64,000 bases of DNA from Anoxybacillus mongoliensis (GCF_014201515.1 NZ_JACHEQ010000001.1:124001-188000), one strand, 5' to 3'; shown: positions 34,083 through 42,792, counted from the stretch's first letter. Notes: generated by a model not told the origin, from the sequence alone. Made by a program: numbers and translations.

Positions 34083-34241
34083 ATGGGATACTTTTCACTT
34101 GTAACTATTATTATTTTTGCATTTTCACTATTTTTTCTTTTGAAATGTGCTTATCAGCTAAAAAAAAATAGCGATATACAAATTAAACAAAACGAACACA
34201 TTATCCAATTACTAATAGAACAAAATCATAAAAAGAGATAA
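34083..34241 (+). CDS. small single-pass membrane protein
   Basis: 52 aa, MGYFSLVTII then IFAFSLFFLL as one membrane helix (~3-22), followed by a charged, glutamine-rich helix. GGAGAG sits 5 nt before the ATG. It lies 79 nt after the secreted protein gene and shares its AT-rich codon use, so the two probably travel together. No family was recognised. Confidence 0.55.
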   Translation: MGYFSLVTIIIFAFSLFFLLKCAYQLKKNSDIQIKQNEHIIQLLIEQNHKKR

Positions 34242-34406
34242 TATCAATACTTCAAATTCTGCATTCAAATCATTACAGTTTCCTATGAACAAAATACACA
34301 GATCCAATAGAACCGACAACACTGTGTCAATAGCTTTTCGGTTTTGAAGTTGAGTACTCAAGACAATTTGATGCACTTCACATTTTTTGTAGTTTGGCAG
34401 TGAAAA
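34242..34406. other. non-coding remnant region
   Basis: No intact gene. A minus-strand frame gives a protein-like stretch (EVHQIVLSTQLQNRKAIDTV) without a start or usable site. It may be a decayed fragment, but the family is unknown. Confidence 0.25.
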
Positions 34407-34427
34407 AGGGGACAAAAATTGTCCCCT
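34407..34427. terminator. terminator after the cupin gene
   Basis: AGGGGACAA (34407-34415) and TTGTCCCCT (34419-34427) form a 9-bp perfect stem. It overlaps the cupin stop codon. Confidence 0.75.
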
Positions 34428-34908
34428 ATTTTCTTGCTGCAAGAGCATCGGCTTTTGTCGGATGGACGGTGCCGGCTGGATGTTGTGGCGGCGCATAAAT
34501 GGAGTACAGCTTAAGCGGAACGTTCCCTATGTTGATCACATTATGCCACGTTCCTGCAGGCACAAAAATGGCAGAGCCATCCGTCACGCGTCTTTCAAAC
34601 GTCAATTCGTTTTTCTTTTTGCCCATCCGCACAATCCCTTCGCCTTGTTCAATACGTAAAAATTGATCGACACCGCGATGAATTTCTACACCAATATCTT
34701 CCCCGACACGAAGGCTCATCAATGTCACTTGCAAATGAGGTCCGGTCCATAACGTCGTACGGAACATGTTGTTTCGTTTCGTCGCTTCTTCTATTTGTAC
34801 GACAAACGGGTTCGGTCCGTAATCTTTCGTATGTTCTCGCGGAAACGGATAAGGCATGATCGGATATGGATACACAGGCATATACACAACATTCGGATAG
34901 TAATACAT
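34426..34908 (-). CDS. cupin-domain protein
   Basis: 160 aa. A Tyr/Pro-rich N-terminus (MYYYPNVVYMPVYPYPIMPY) is followed by a single cupin barrel. Motif 1 is GVEIHRGVDQFLRIEQGEG and motif 2 is GSAIFVPAGTWHNVINIG; His and Glu metal ligands are partly kept (no second His in motif 1). The Tyr/Pro-rich start is seen in spore-surface proteins of bacilli, so a spore location is possible but unproven. GAGGTGAG precedes the ATG. Confidence 0.75.
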   Translation of the reverse strand: MYYYPNVVYMPVYPYPIMPYPFPREHTKDYGPNPFVVQIEEATKRNNMFRTTLWTGPHLQVTLMSLRVGEDIGVEIHRGVDQFLRIEQGEGIVRMGKKKNELTFERRVTDGSAIFVPAGTWHNVINIGNVPLKLYSIYAPPQHPAGTVHPTKADALAARK

Positions 34909-35032
34909 GATCTCACCTCTTTTTTCATATTCATCGCCATGTTATGCACAACTGCCCGACTATGCGCCTCACATGCAAAAATCGACAAATAGAATGGGGA
35001 TATGGTAAAGTATGGAAAAAGGAGGCATGCCG

Positions 35033-35428
35033 ATGTGGAACGAATTTAAGAAATTTGCTGTGCGGGGCAACGTCATCGACTTAGCTGTTGGGGTCATCAT
35101 CGGTGGAGCATTTGGAAAAATCGTTTCTTCCCTCGTGAATGACATCATTATGCCACTTGTTGGTCTCATTTTAGGTGGCGTCGATTTTAGCGGATTATCT
35201 TGGAAAGTCGGTGAAGCAGAAGTCAAATACGGAGCTTTTATTCAAACCGTCGTTGACTTTTTCCTGATCGCTTTTTCGATTTTTCTATTTATTAAGCTGT
35301 TAAACAACGTGCACGAACGAATCAAAAAACAAGAAGAAACGAAACAAACCGCACCCACAATCACAAAAGAACAACAACTACTCACAGAAATTCGCGATTT
35401 ATTAAAACAACAAAAAGACATGTTGTAA
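35033..35428 (+). CDS. mscL: large-conductance mechanosensitive channel
   Basis: 131 aa from ATG 35033 ([20 protein letters not shown]), with AAAGGAGG 8 nt upstream; a longer frame would include that site. The conserved N-terminal amphipathic helix and the TM1 motif [22 protein letters not shown] are intact, followed by a periplasmic-type loop, TM2 and a C-terminal helical bundle. It opens under membrane tension to release solutes on osmotic downshock. Confidence 0.96.
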   Translation: MWNEFKKFAVRGNVIDLAVGVIIGGAFGKIVSSLVNDIIMPLVGLILGGVDFSGLSWKVGEAEVKYGAFIQTVVDFFLIAFSIFLFIKLLNNVHERIKKQEETKQTAPTITKEQQLLTEIRDLLKQQKDML

Positions 35429-35461
35429 CCCTTCACTCCTTGAAACAGTGGAGGGTTTTTT
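35428..35461 (+). terminator. terminator after mscL
   Basis: ACCCTTCACT (35428-35437) and AGTGGAGGGT (35447-35456) pair over 10 bp with one G-U, followed by TTTTTTAT. Confidence 0.8.
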
Positions 35462-35586
35462 ATGTTCAAAAACCATTTATCAGGATATAATATATATCAT
35501 CATTTTCATTTTATTTTAACTTTATTTTCATTTCATTTGAACTTTTTATCCCATCCTTATACAATAAAGACAAGGAGGTGGGTCAT

Positions 35587-36231
35587 GTGACAACCGTTAT
35601 GGACCGCGAAAAAGCAAAATGTTGGGTAGAACGAATGAAAGCACAACTACATGGCGAAAAAGTAGAGGAACTTGCTTCTTTTTTAAAGTATTTAACAAAC
35701 GTCTTACAACGAGTTGAACCTCACAAAACGGAACAGCTTATGTCACGCCTTCATCAACCGCAAAACGTAGACGAACTTGCTTCTTGTTTTGAACATCTTT
35801 GTGAATTAGTCATTGATGTAGGAGAAAATCATCATTTAACAAAAATGTATAAAACGAGCGAAGTAGCAAAATTTATGGGCGTCACCGTCGCTACTGTAAA
35901 CAATTGGATTAAAGAAGGAAAAATTAAAGGGACGCATAAGGCGGGGAAAAACGCGCATGCCAAAATACCTGAAACAGCACTCTATATTACCTCATCGAAC
36001 GAAGTGATGACGATTAAAGAAATTGCCTCCCTTTATGAAAAAGAACAAAAACAACATCTTGCACAAGCAGAAGAAAATGAGCTGCTGGAAACCATTCAAT
36101 TTTTCAATAAAAAATATAACGGAACTTACTTTAAAACGTTGGCTAAAAAAGATGTTTTCACACCTGAAGAACAACGAGATGCTTCAGAGTGGACATATGC
36201 CTTAAAAAAGGTCGGTTTGTTTAATAAGTAA
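35587..36231 (+). CDS. helix-turn-helix protein, probable antitoxin partner
   Basis: 214 aa from GTG 35587, which has AAGGAGG 8 nt upstream; an in-frame GTG inside that site is less likely. The N-terminal half is helical. At ~88-120 an excisionase/MerR-like HTH reads YKTSEVAKFMGVTVATVNNWIKEGKIKG. The C-terminal part is helical and acidic. The gene lies directly ahead of a TumE-like (DUF6516-type) toxin frame and overlaps the open part of that frame. It is therefore proposed as the cognate antitoxin/autorepressor. Confidence 0.65.
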   Translation: MTTVMDREKAKCWVERMKAQLHGEKVEELASFLKYLTNVLQRVEPHKTEQLMSRLHQPQNVDELASCFEHLCELVIDVGENHHLTKMYKTSEVAKFMGVTVATVNNWIKEGKIKGTHKAGKNAHAKIPETALYITSSNEVMTIKEIASLYEKEQKQHLAQAEENELLETIQFFNKKYNGTYFKTLAKKDVFTPEEQRDASEWTYALKKVGLFNK

Positions 36232-36745
36232 AGAACGAAAAAGAACCTCTGTTGCGAACAAACAAAGGCGAGGGAAAGGGAAAACAAAGCGATCATTCCC
36301 TAATCCACGCCAACCAGCCAACGTTTTTTCTTTTCTCGAGCGAGACTTTGCCGACGTTATTTTAGAAATTCGAGAAGGTGGCGCTGACGGGCGCCCTTCC
36401 ACTAAAAATTGTGCCCGAAAAACGATCATCTTTCGCAATGACACGAAATTATACGTGATCGAATACAAAACTTCTGACGGTTGGATCGACTACTATTACT
36501 ACGACTGGGTCACTTCAGATGGGAAAACGATTCTAAAATGGCATTCAGAGCCTCACAATGAAGATGAGCGGTATCAAACGACGACTGAGCCATACCATAT
36601 TCATCTCCCTGCATCCGAGACATTACATAACATGTACCGACTAGCAAACTTTGAGCACCAAACATTACGAAGTATCATTGAATTTATTTTGTTATTCGAC
36701 AAAGCTCTTCCTTCTTTTCAAAACTATACAGCAAAAAAGCCGTAA
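36206..36745 (+). CDS. TumE-like (DUF6516-type) toxin frame without a standard start
   Basis: The frame is open for 179 codons after a TAA at 36203. The protein reads LERDFADVILEIREGG, KTIIFRNDTKLYVIEY, YYYYDWVTSDGKTILKWHSE and TTEPYHIHLP. The PH...PxHxH-type ending and the beta-strand pattern fit DUF6516/TumE proteins. The first ATG, GTG or TTG in frame is GTG 36455, which would remove about half of the domain. Translation may begin at a rare codon (ATA 36224 is next to the HTH stop), by +1 frameshifting out of the HTH gene, or the gene may be damaged. It ends inside a convergent terminator. Confidence 0.5.
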   Translation, partial: KRSVCLISKERKRTSVANKQRRGKGKTKRSFPNPRQPANVFSFLERDFADVILEIREGGADGRPSTKNCARKTIIFRNDTKLYVIEYKTSDGWIDYYYYDWVTSDGKTILKWHSEPHNEDERYQTTTEPYHIHLPASETLHNMYRLANFEHQTLRSIIEFILLFDKALPSFQNYTAKKP

Positions 36746-36764
36746 ACCCATACGGATTTACGGC
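36739..36764. terminator. bidirectional terminator between toxin and yutG
   Basis: GCCGTAAA (36739-36746) and TTTACGGC (36757-36764) form an 8-bp perfect stem flanked by an A-run and a T-rich tail. Confidence 0.75.
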
Positions 36765-36770
36765 CTCCTT

Positions 36771-37286
36771 TTACGCATTCAACGCAGCTTCTTCCTCGTC
36801 GCGCAAGTTGTGGGCAAGGCGACCGGAGGCGCTTGCGGCAACGCTTGCGACTAAGTCGTCTAAAAACGTATGCACACCTTTGCCCCGTTTTGTATCAAGC
36901 TGTTTAATGATCCCTACTTTATTTTTATCCAAATGTCCAAACGTTGTCACGGCAATGCTTCCGTATCCGAGCACTGCCCCTAACGCTAACGTTTCATCGA
37001 CGCCAAACAGCCCTTCGTCTGTTTCAACAATCATTTGAAGCGGTTCGGACAACATGCCGTTTTCTGCAAGTTTATCAAGCTCAATGCCAACTAAAATCGC
37101 ATGTTGTACTTCGCGCTTTTGAAGCACTTTTTCGACACTTTCAATACATTCTGCCATCGTTAAATTTTTATTGTACGGGCTTTGCATTTCATATACAATC
37201 TCAGCAATCGCTGGAATCGTCACACCACGCTCCGTTAATAGCTGCAACGTTCTTTCATACACTTCTTTGCTTGATATACGCTTCAT
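36771..37286 (-). CDS. yutG: phosphatidylglycerophosphatase A-related protein
   Basis: 171 aa. The PgpA-like domain covers ~55-165, with GLFGVDETLALGAVLGYGSIAVTTFG and GKGVHTFLDDLVASVAASASGRLAHN as the conserved segments. In bacilli YutG-type proteins are low-temperature-requirement C/PgpA relatives, soluble and without the membrane helices of E. coli PgpA. It may act in phospholipid head-group metabolism. The ATG follows a GAGGGGG site. Confidence 0.85.
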   Translation of the reverse strand: MKRISSKEVYERTLQLLTERGVTIPAIAEIVYEMQSPYNKNLTMAECIESVEKVLQKREVQHAILVGIELDKLAENGMLSEPLQMIVETDEGLFGVDETLALGAVLGYGSIAVTTFGHLDKNKVGIIKQLDTKRGKGVHTFLDDLVASVAASASGRLAHNLRDEEEAALNA

Positions 37287-37436
37287 GTGTTATTCCCCCT
37301 CTCGTTCTCTCATTATATCACGCAACGACAAAAAATGCAGAAATGTGGTACGATAAGAAAGAACAACGTTGAAAGCGGAGGGCATCACATCGATAGCCCT
37401 TCGCCTCGAAAAAGACATATATAAGGATGGGAGAAC

Positions 37437-38129
37437 ATGCAAGAGTTAAAACTTCACAGCCAACATTTAGACGAGGAACTATCGTTGCGTGTGTATTGTT
37501 CAAAACCTGTCACACCGCTTTATAAACATCTCGTCATTATCGCGCAAGATGGGCAAGATTACTTTATGTTTGGCAAAATCGGACGCGTCATCGATGAGCT
37601 TCGTGTGCGTGCTGTCGTGATCGGCGTGCCGTATCGCGATGTATTCGATCGCTATGAAAAATATCATCCGAACGGAAAAAAACGAGAAGCGTACATGCGC
37701 TTTCTTGCGAACGAACTTGCGCCGCTCGTTGATGAACATTTTTCGACATATCAAATGGGGACAACGCGCATTCTCGTCGGCGATTCGCTCGCCGGAACGG
37801 TTTCGCTACTTACCGCAATGACATATCCGCATACGTTCGGAAAAGTCGTCATGCAGTCACCATACGTCAACGATGATGTCATAGCACATGTCCAATCATT
37901 TACCGATTGGCATTTGCTTGCGCTTTATCATTCGATCGGCGTACATGAGACAGAAGTGAAAACGACAGACGGAGCTGTCCGTAACTTTATTGAACCAAAT
38001 CGTGCGCTGTCTCACGTCCTTCAAGCAAAACAAGTTCGCTATCATTATCACGAGTTTGACGGCGATCATTCATGGACATACTGGCAGCCAGATTTACCTA
38101 TCGGATTAAAAAAAGTTATTGAAATGTAA
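37437..38129 (+). CDS. yjcH: alpha/beta-hydrolase esterase (YjcH-like)
   Basis: 230 aa. The nucleophile serine lies in the elbow GDSLAG (~118-123) and the catalytic histidine in [10 protein letters not shown] near the C-terminus. It belongs to the esterase D / Fes-like group. The substrate is unknown. It is followed by yjcG and yjcF, the same trio as in B. subtilis (in the opposite reading order of names). GGATGGGAG precedes the ATG. Confidence 0.85.
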   Translation: MQELKLHSQHLDEELSLRVYCSKPVTPLYKHLVIIAQDGQDYFMFGKIGRVIDELRVRAVVIGVPYRDVFDRYEKYHPNGKKREAYMRFLANELAPLVDEHFSTYQMGTTRILVGDSLAGTVSLLTAMTYPHTFGKVVMQSPYVNDDVIAHVQSFTDWHLLALYHSIGVHETEVKTTDGAVRNFIEPNRALSHVLQAKQVRYHYHEFDGDHSWTYWQPDLPIGLKKVIEM

Positions 38130-38190
38130 CAGTATTTTCCGAAAATTTGTTATAATATATAGATATAATGATGAAAGGAGGAAACGTCGC

Positions 38191-38703
38191 ATGAAATGTG
38201 GTATCGCGATTTTTCCATCGAAAAAAATTCAAGATTTTGCAAATTCGTATCGCAAACGGTATGACTCTCATTACGCTTTAATCCCACCGCACATCACGTT
38301 AAAATATGCGTTTGATGTTGAAGAAGACAAACTTGAGGAACTCGTGCAACAACTTCGCAACGTCGCGCTTGAAACGGAACCGTTTTTGTTGCGCGTCACG
38401 AAATTTAGCTCGTTTTATCCTGTCAACAACGTTATTTATTTAAAAGTAGAAAAGACAGAACCACTCGTGACACTACATGAAAAATTACATCGTCCACCGT
38501 TCGTCGAACAAACAGACTATGCGTTCGTACCGCACATTACGATCGCACGTGATTTATCAAACGACGAGTATTCAGACGTATTCGGACGCTTCAACATGCA
38601 GTCTGTTCATTTTGAAGAACAAGTCGATCGCTTCCATCTGTTATATCAGCTTGAAAACGGATCATGGTCCGCATATGAAACATTTCATCTCGGAAAGGAA
38701 TAA
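38191..38703 (+). CDS. yjcG: 2H phosphoesterase / 2'-5' RNA ligase family protein
   Basis: 170 aa from ATG 38191, with AAAGGAGG 8 nt upstream. The two His-x-Thr motifs of the 2H family are present: PPHITLKY (~34-41) and VPHITIARD (~114-122), about 80 residues apart as expected. B. subtilis YjcG has this fold. The natural substrate (an RNA end or cyclic phosphate) is not known. Confidence 0.88.
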   Translation: MKCGIAIFPSKKIQDFANSYRKRYDSHYALIPPHITLKYAFDVEEDKLEELVQQLRNVALETEPFLLRVTKFSSFYPVNNVIYLKVEKTEPLVTLHEKLHRPPFVEQTDYAFVPHITIARDLSNDEYSDVFGRFNMQSVHFEEQVDRFHLLYQLENGSWSAYETFHLGKE

Positions 38704-38707
38704 TCAT

Positions 38708-39139
38708 ATGGACGTAAAATTCGGACAAGATGAAGCGCTTTGGCACGATGCCCTTTTCGTTCGCCGCGCTGTCTTTATTGACGAACAAGGCGTATCAGAA
38801 GAAGAAGAAATTGACGCATTCGAACAACAGTCCGTTCATTTCGTCATATACGATAACGACAAACCGATTGCCGCAGGTCGCTTCCGAACGATTGACGGCA
38901 TTGGTAAAGTCGAACGCATTTGCGTCCTTCCAGCTTATCGCGGACGCGGCATCGGCAAGCACATCATGGAAGCGATCGAACAATACGCCAAACAGCACGT
39001 CTCAAAAGTAAAACTAAACGCCCAAACACATGCTGAACCGTTTTACAAACAGCTCGGCTATGAAACGGTATCCGACGTCTTTCTTGATGCAGGCATTCCA
39101 CATGTGACGATGATCAAAACGATCGACATGCGATCATAA
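38708..39139 (+). CDS. yjcF: GNAT-family N-acetyltransferase (YjcF-like)
   Basis: 143 aa from ATG 38708, with AAAGGA overlapping the end of yjcG; the real start is 4 nt after the yjcG stop. The acetyl-CoA binding motif A is VERICVLPAYRGRGIGKHIM (R/Q-x-x-G-x-G/A type) at ~61-80. The start (QDEALWHDALFVRRAVFIDEQGV) is typical of the YjcF/ElaA-like subgroup. The acceptor is unknown. Confidence 0.88.
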   Translation: MDVKFGQDEALWHDALFVRRAVFIDEQGVSEEEEIDAFEQQSVHFVIYDNDKPIAAGRFRTIDGIGKVERICVLPAYRGRGIGKHIMEAIEQYAKQHVSKVKLNAQTHAEPFYKQLGYETVSDVFLDAGIPHVTMIKTIDMRS

Positions 39140-39158
39140 CGGTCGCATGTTTTCTTTT
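39127..39158 (+). terminator. terminator after yjcF
   Basis: CATGCGA (39127-39133) and TCGCATG (39143-39149) form a perfect stem followed by TTTTCTTTTT. It overlaps the stop codon. Confidence 0.75.
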
Positions 39159-39204
39159 TCGCTTCACATACTAACAAAAGAAGCGACAAAGAAAGGATAT
39201 CGTT

Positions 39205-39882
39205 ATGAACGAATTCGGACAAATTGCAGTCGAATTAATTGTCGGTTATATTGCCCTGTTTATTATGGCGAAAATACTCGGACGAACACAAATTACGCAA
39301 ATTACACCGTTTGACTTTATTTCCGCCCTCGTTCTCGGAGAGCTTGTCGGCAATGGGCTATACGATGCCGAAGTTGGGCTTTCTAAAGTGCTATTTGCAA
39401 TCGCACTTTGGGGACTGTTAATTTACGCAACAGAAATGATTACGCAAAAGAAAAAGGAGCTTCGCGAATTATTAGAAGGAAAACCGGTCATCGTCATTTC
39501 GAGAGGGAAAATTTTATATGAAGCGTTAAAACAAACGAAGCTCGATTTAAACCAACTACAACATTTACTCCGCGCTCGCAACGTCTTTTCCGTTCGTGAA
39601 GTGGAATACGCCATTTTAGAAACGGACGGAACGGTGAGCGTCATGAAAAAAGCCCCGTTCGAACAGCCAACGCGGCAAGACCAAAACATTTCTGCATCTG
39701 AAGCGACATTGCCTGTGACGGTCATTATCGACGGGGAAGTCGTTTGGGACAATTTACGCGAAAACGGTTGGGACGAACAATGGTTAAAAAAACATATTCG
39801 CCACGCTGGCTTTGAAAACTATACAGACATTTTATACGCCGAATGGCAAGACGGAAAAGGAATGCATGTGCAGGCATATTAA
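39205..39882 (+). CDS. DUF421 family membrane protein (YetF/YdfS-like)
   Basis: 225 aa. Three membrane helices (~5-75) hold the DUF421 start ILGRTQITQITPFDFISALVLGELVG, and a soluble domain follows (LLEGKPVIVISRGKILYEAL...). This family is common in spore formers and is found in the spore inner membrane. Function is unknown. AAAGGATA precedes the ATG. A second DUF421 protein is encoded at 48.3-49.2 kb. Confidence 0.85.
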   Translation: MNEFGQIAVELIVGYIALFIMAKILGRTQITQITPFDFISALVLGELVGNGLYDAEVGLSKVLFAIALWGLLIYATEMITQKKKELRELLEGKPVIVISRGKILYEALKQTKLDLNQLQHLLRARNVFSVREVEYAILETDGTVSVMKKAPFEQPTRQDQNISASEATLPVTVIIDGEVVWDNLRENGWDEQWLKKHIRHAGFENYTDILYAEWQDGKGMHVQAY

Positions 39883-40004
39883 CGTTTTTTCAACGAACGA
39901 TCTTGAGGTCGTTTTTTCTTTTCGGGCGTTTGTTGTTTTTTCTCGTTTGTTGCTCGTTGTATGCTCGTTATACGCGGAACGGTGAGTGAAGTTGGACGAA
40001 TCAT
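39879..40004 (-). CDS. small very basic protein, 41 aa
   Basis: MIRPTSLTVPRITSIQRATN continues into KKxxQTPEKKKRPQ and a lysine-rich end. The ribosome-binding site AAAGGAGG lies 6 nt before the ATG, one of the best in the window. The stop codon overlaps the stop of the DUF421 gene on the other strand. It is predicted unstructured and net strongly positive, so it may bind nucleic acid. No family was recognised, and translation is inferred from the site and the clean frame. Confidence 0.55.
   Translation of the reverse strand: MIRPTSLTVPRITSIQRATNEKKQQTPEKKKRPQDRSLKKR
39896..39920 (+). terminator. terminator after the DUF421 gene
   Basis: AACGATC (39896-39902), TTGA, GGTCGTT (39907-39913), followed by TTTTTCTT. 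It lies inside the oppositely oriented 41-aa gene. Confidence 0.7.
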
Positions 40005-40112
40005 AACAACACCTCCTTTGTTTATATATTCGCTCGCCAATGAAAAACTCCTTTTCTCTTACTGTATGATTTGTTAACATAGACGTTGACGTTAGACGAA
40101 GGAGTTTGACCG

Positions 40113-42236
40113 ATGAACAAAGCGCGATATAACGGCAAGTTATTTGACATTCATACGTTACCACGAGAAAAATATGAGCTCGTTTACGAACAAAGTTTAC
40201 GCAATAAATGGACGTGCCCGATGTGCGGTGGAATCGTTCGCTTTCATTTAGCGATTGAACATGCCCCGCACTTTTATCATGTTGCTCACCCTTGCATAAA
40301 AGAAGAACGAAAACGAGCGAATATCATCGCCATTCAGCCAAAACAACCGTTTCAAACGAAAGAAAAAAAACAAATGACCGTATGCGGCGTGTCGCTCGAT
40401 GCCGACCAATACGAAGCGGTGCGCCACGTCGATGGACCGCTTCTCGTTCTAGCAGGTGCTGGAAGCGGGAAAACGCGCACGTTAACGGCGCGCGCCGCAG
40501 CCATGATCACCACGCATCACATCAAAGCAGCAAACATCATGATCGTCACTTTTACAACAAAAGCGGCGAAAGAGTTAGCGGAAAGACTTCAGTCGTACAA
40601 TCTTGCTGGGATACCGACAATCGGAACGTTTCATAGTTTATTTTATCGTATGTTACAACATGCCGATCCGTTTCGTTGGCGTCATGAGCGGCTCATTCGC
40701 GACTGGCAAAAAGAAAAGATGATGAAAGAAATCGGGCGCGACATCGGCATTGATGAACGCGATTTTCCGTATGATGAAGCGATGCAACGCATTTCATATT
40801 GGAAAAATACGCTCACCCCCCTTCATGACATCGCGATCGAAAACGAATGGGACGAACGCGTCGTGCAATTGTATGTGCAATATGAAGAACGAAAACGGCA
40901 ACTCGATGTATTTGATTTTGATGATATGTTATATGCGTGCTATGACATGTTGCGGACGGGTGAAAAACGATTACGACAATATCACGAACGGTTTCATTAT
41001 TTTCTTATCGATGAATTTCAAGACATTAACAACGTGCAATATGAAACGATGAAACTGCTTGCATCCCATACGCATCACATTTGCGCCGTCGGCGATGACG
41101 ATCAAGCGATTTATGCGTTTCGCGGCTCTGATTCATCGTTTATTCATCAATTTCAACAAGATTTTCCACATACAAAAATCGTAAAGTTAACGGAAAATTA
41201 TCGTTCGCCACATCCGATCGTATCGCTTGCCAACAGCATTATTTCTAAAAGTCGCACGCGCATTCCGAAACAAATGAACGCCCAAACGGATAGCGCACAT
41301 ATGCCGATATGTTTCTTTCCGTACGATGAGGAAGAAGAAGCAACGATGATCGTATGCGACATACAAGAGCGAATGAAACAAGGTGCGAAACCGAGCGATA
41401 TCGCCATTTTATGCCGAACGAACGCCGCGTCGCGCGCCGTCTTTGAACGGCTCGCTCAACTTTGCCTCCCGGTGACGACGGACGGAGAATCATTTTACAA
41501 CCGTCGCATCGTGCGCTATTTGTTAAGCTTTCTTCAATTAAGCATCGATCCGAACAACGAACAAGCGCTTGCCGATGTGGCGACGGTGTTGTTTTTAAAA
41601 CAAACGGTCATGAACGACTTAAAGGCGATCTCGATTTTACAAGACTGTTCGCTCGTGGAGGCGCTCGCTAAACTCGATCGTATCGCACCGTTTCAACAAC
41701 AAAAATTGCGCACGATCGTTCCGCTATTTGCGAAAGTGAAAGAAATGAAGCCGCTTGAGGCGATCGATTTCATTGAAAAAGAAATGGGGTTTGGCGACTT
41801 TTTAAAAAAGCGCGGCAACGAAGGGAATGCGATAGAAAAAGGATCCGATGACGTACGCGATGTAAAAGTTGTCGCGCGCAAATTTAAAACGATCCAAGCG
41901 TTTCTTTCCCACGTTGAGCGCGCCAAAGCATACGCCAACACGACATGCGATGACGGCATTCAACTCATGACGATTCACCGTTCAAAGGGGTTAGAGTTTC
42001 CGATCGTCTATATTATCGGGGCCGTCGACGGACTATTGCCGCACGACTATGCGCTTGAGGCGTACCGAAACGGCGATGTCGCCCCGCTTGAAGAAGAGCG
42101 ACGCCTTCTTTACGTCGCGATCACCCGCGCAAAAGAACGTCTTTTTATTTCCGTTCCGTCGATGCGCCGATTAAAAAAAGCAAACGCCTCGCGCTTGCTC
42201 CCTCTCCTTGAAACAAAAGCGAAAAGCCTCGTCTAA
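40113..42236 (+). CDS. yjcD: UvrD/Rep-type DNA helicase (YjcD)
   Basis: 707 aa. An N-terminal ~75-residue module has a CPMC zinc-ribbon pair (C35, C38) and HAPHFYH, like CoiA-type proteins. The superfamily 1A helicase core follows: Walker A VLAGAGSGKTRT (~112-123), motif Ia FTTKAAKEL, motif II DEFQD, motif III GDDDQAIYAFRG, motif IV TENYRSP, motif V TIHRSKGLEFP and motif VI YVAITRAKERL. It is an ATP-driven 3'-5' translocase. The zinc-ribbon fusion and the place next to spoVIF match B. subtilis YjcD. The cellular role is undefined. Confidence 0.93.
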   Translation: MNKARYNGKLFDIHTLPREKYELVYEQSLRNKWTCPMCGGIVRFHLAIEHAPHFYHVAHPCIKEERKRANIIAIQPKQPFQTKEKKQMTVCGVSLDADQYEAVRHVDGPLLVLAGAGSGKTRTLTARAAAMITTHHIKAANIMIVTFTTKAAKELAERLQSYNLAGIPTIGTFHSLFYRMLQHADPFRWRHERLIRDWQKEKMMKEIGRDIGIDERDFPYDEAMQRISYWKNTLTPLHDIAIENEWDERVVQLYVQYEERKRQLDVFDFDDMLYACYDMLRTGEKRLRQYHERFHYFLIDEFQDINNVQYETMKLLASHTHHICAVGDDDQAIYAFRGSDSSFIHQFQQDFPHTKIVKLTENYRSPHPIVSLANSIISKSRTRIPKQMNAQTDSAHMPICFFPYDEEEEATMIVCDIQERMKQGAKPSDIAILCRTNAASRAVFERLAQLCLPVTTDGESFYNRRIVRYLLSFLQLSIDPNNEQALADVATVLFLKQTVMNDLKAISILQDCSLVEALAKLDRIAPFQQQKLRTIVPLFAKVKEMKPLEAIDFIEKEMGFGDFLKKRGNEGNAIEKGSDDVRDVKVVARKFKTIQAFLSHVERAKAYANTTCDDGIQLMTIHRSKGLEFPIVYIIGAVDGLLPHDYALEAYRNGDVAPLEEERRLLYVAITRAKERLFISVPSMRRLKKANASRLLPLLETKAKSLV

Positions 42237-42250
42237 GACTTTTCGCTTTT
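42219..42250. terminator. bidirectional terminator between yjcD and spoVIF
   Basis: GCGAAAAG (42219-42226) and CTTTTCGC (42239-42246) form the stem, with TTTTT after it. Confidence 0.7.
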
Positions 42251-42253
42251 TCA

Positions 42254-42508
42254 TTATTTTTTATTCAACATATTCGCAATCGTATTGAAATCCATTTGTT
42301 TTCCGTTGTTAATGATCGACTGCACGATTTTATCTTCTAACTCTTTCGGCACGTTGCGATTCGCAATTTGCGCCACGCGTTTAACGATGCCACGCACCGT
42401 TTTTTCGTCTTTAAAGTTCGCATGTTGCAACGAGTTCGCAAGCGCAAAAATGTCTTGCATATTGACGCCCGTTTTCTTTTCGATGTTTTTAAAAAAATGT
42501 TGATCCAT
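42254..42508 (-). CDS. spoVIF: stage VI sporulation protein F
   Basis: 84 aa. The whole protein fits the SpoVIF/YjcC family: FFKNIEKKTGVNMQDIFALANSLQ, then TVRGIVKRVAQIANRNVPKELEDKIVQSI. In B. subtilis SpoVIF is a mother-cell factor needed for normal coat assembly through GerE. AAGGAGG precedes the ATG. It is convergent with yjcD, as in B. subtilis. Confidence 0.9.
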   Translation of the reverse strand: MDQHFFKNIEKKTGVNMQDIFALANSLQHANFKDEKTVRGIVKRVAQIANRNVPKELEDKIVQSIINNGKQMDFNTIANMLNKK

Positions 42509-42554
42509 CTTTCTCCGCCTCCTTCACTTTTATTTTTCAGCATATGAAAAAACA

Positions 42555-42588
42555 AAAAAAACGTTCCAAAGGTATGCCCTTTGGAACG
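42555..42588 (-). terminator. terminator after the YjcZ-type gene
   Basis: CGTTCCAAAGG (42562-42572) and CCTTTGGAACG (42578-42588) form an 11-bp perfect stem, followed on the minus strand by TTTTTTTTG. Confidence 0.9.
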
Positions 42589-42595
42589 CCTCTTC

Positions 42596-42724
42596 TTAGT
42601 GAACGAACGCTGCACCAACGATAATTAACAAAATGAACAATACGACGATCAACACGAACGTTGAACCGTATCCGCCGCCGTAGCCGTAGCCACCGTAACC
42701 ATATCCGCAATATCCGAAGCCCAT
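42596..42724 (-). CDS. yjcZ: YjcZ-type sporulation protein, Gly/Tyr-rich with one membrane helix
   Basis: 42 aa. A GY-rich start ([20 protein letters not shown]) leads into one hydrophobic helix ([20 protein letters not shown]). This is the layout of the YjcZ family of small sporulation proteins in bacilli. A very strong AAGGAGGTGG site lies 8 nt upstream. CATATGATG, 16 nt after an AC pair, lies about 45 nt upstream and resembles a sigma-K -10 region. It stands alone behind a strong terminator. Confidence 0.85.
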   Translation of the reverse strand: MGFGYCGYGYGGYGYGGGYGSTFVLIVVLFILLIIVGAAFVH

Positions 42725-42792
42725 GAGACTCCACCTCCTTGAACGTTGTCGCTTACATCATATGCATACAAATGAATTTGGTATGGGCGCTC

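Noticed and set aside
34242-34406. Transposase remnant between the small membrane protein and the cupin gene
   Set aside because: The protein-like stretch is short and matched no transposase family I could recognise.
36206-36240. Slippery-looking A-run (TTAAAAAAGG) as a programmed -1 frameshift from the HTH gene into the toxin frame
   Set aside because: The toxin frame is +1, and the -1 frame meets TAA after a few codons.
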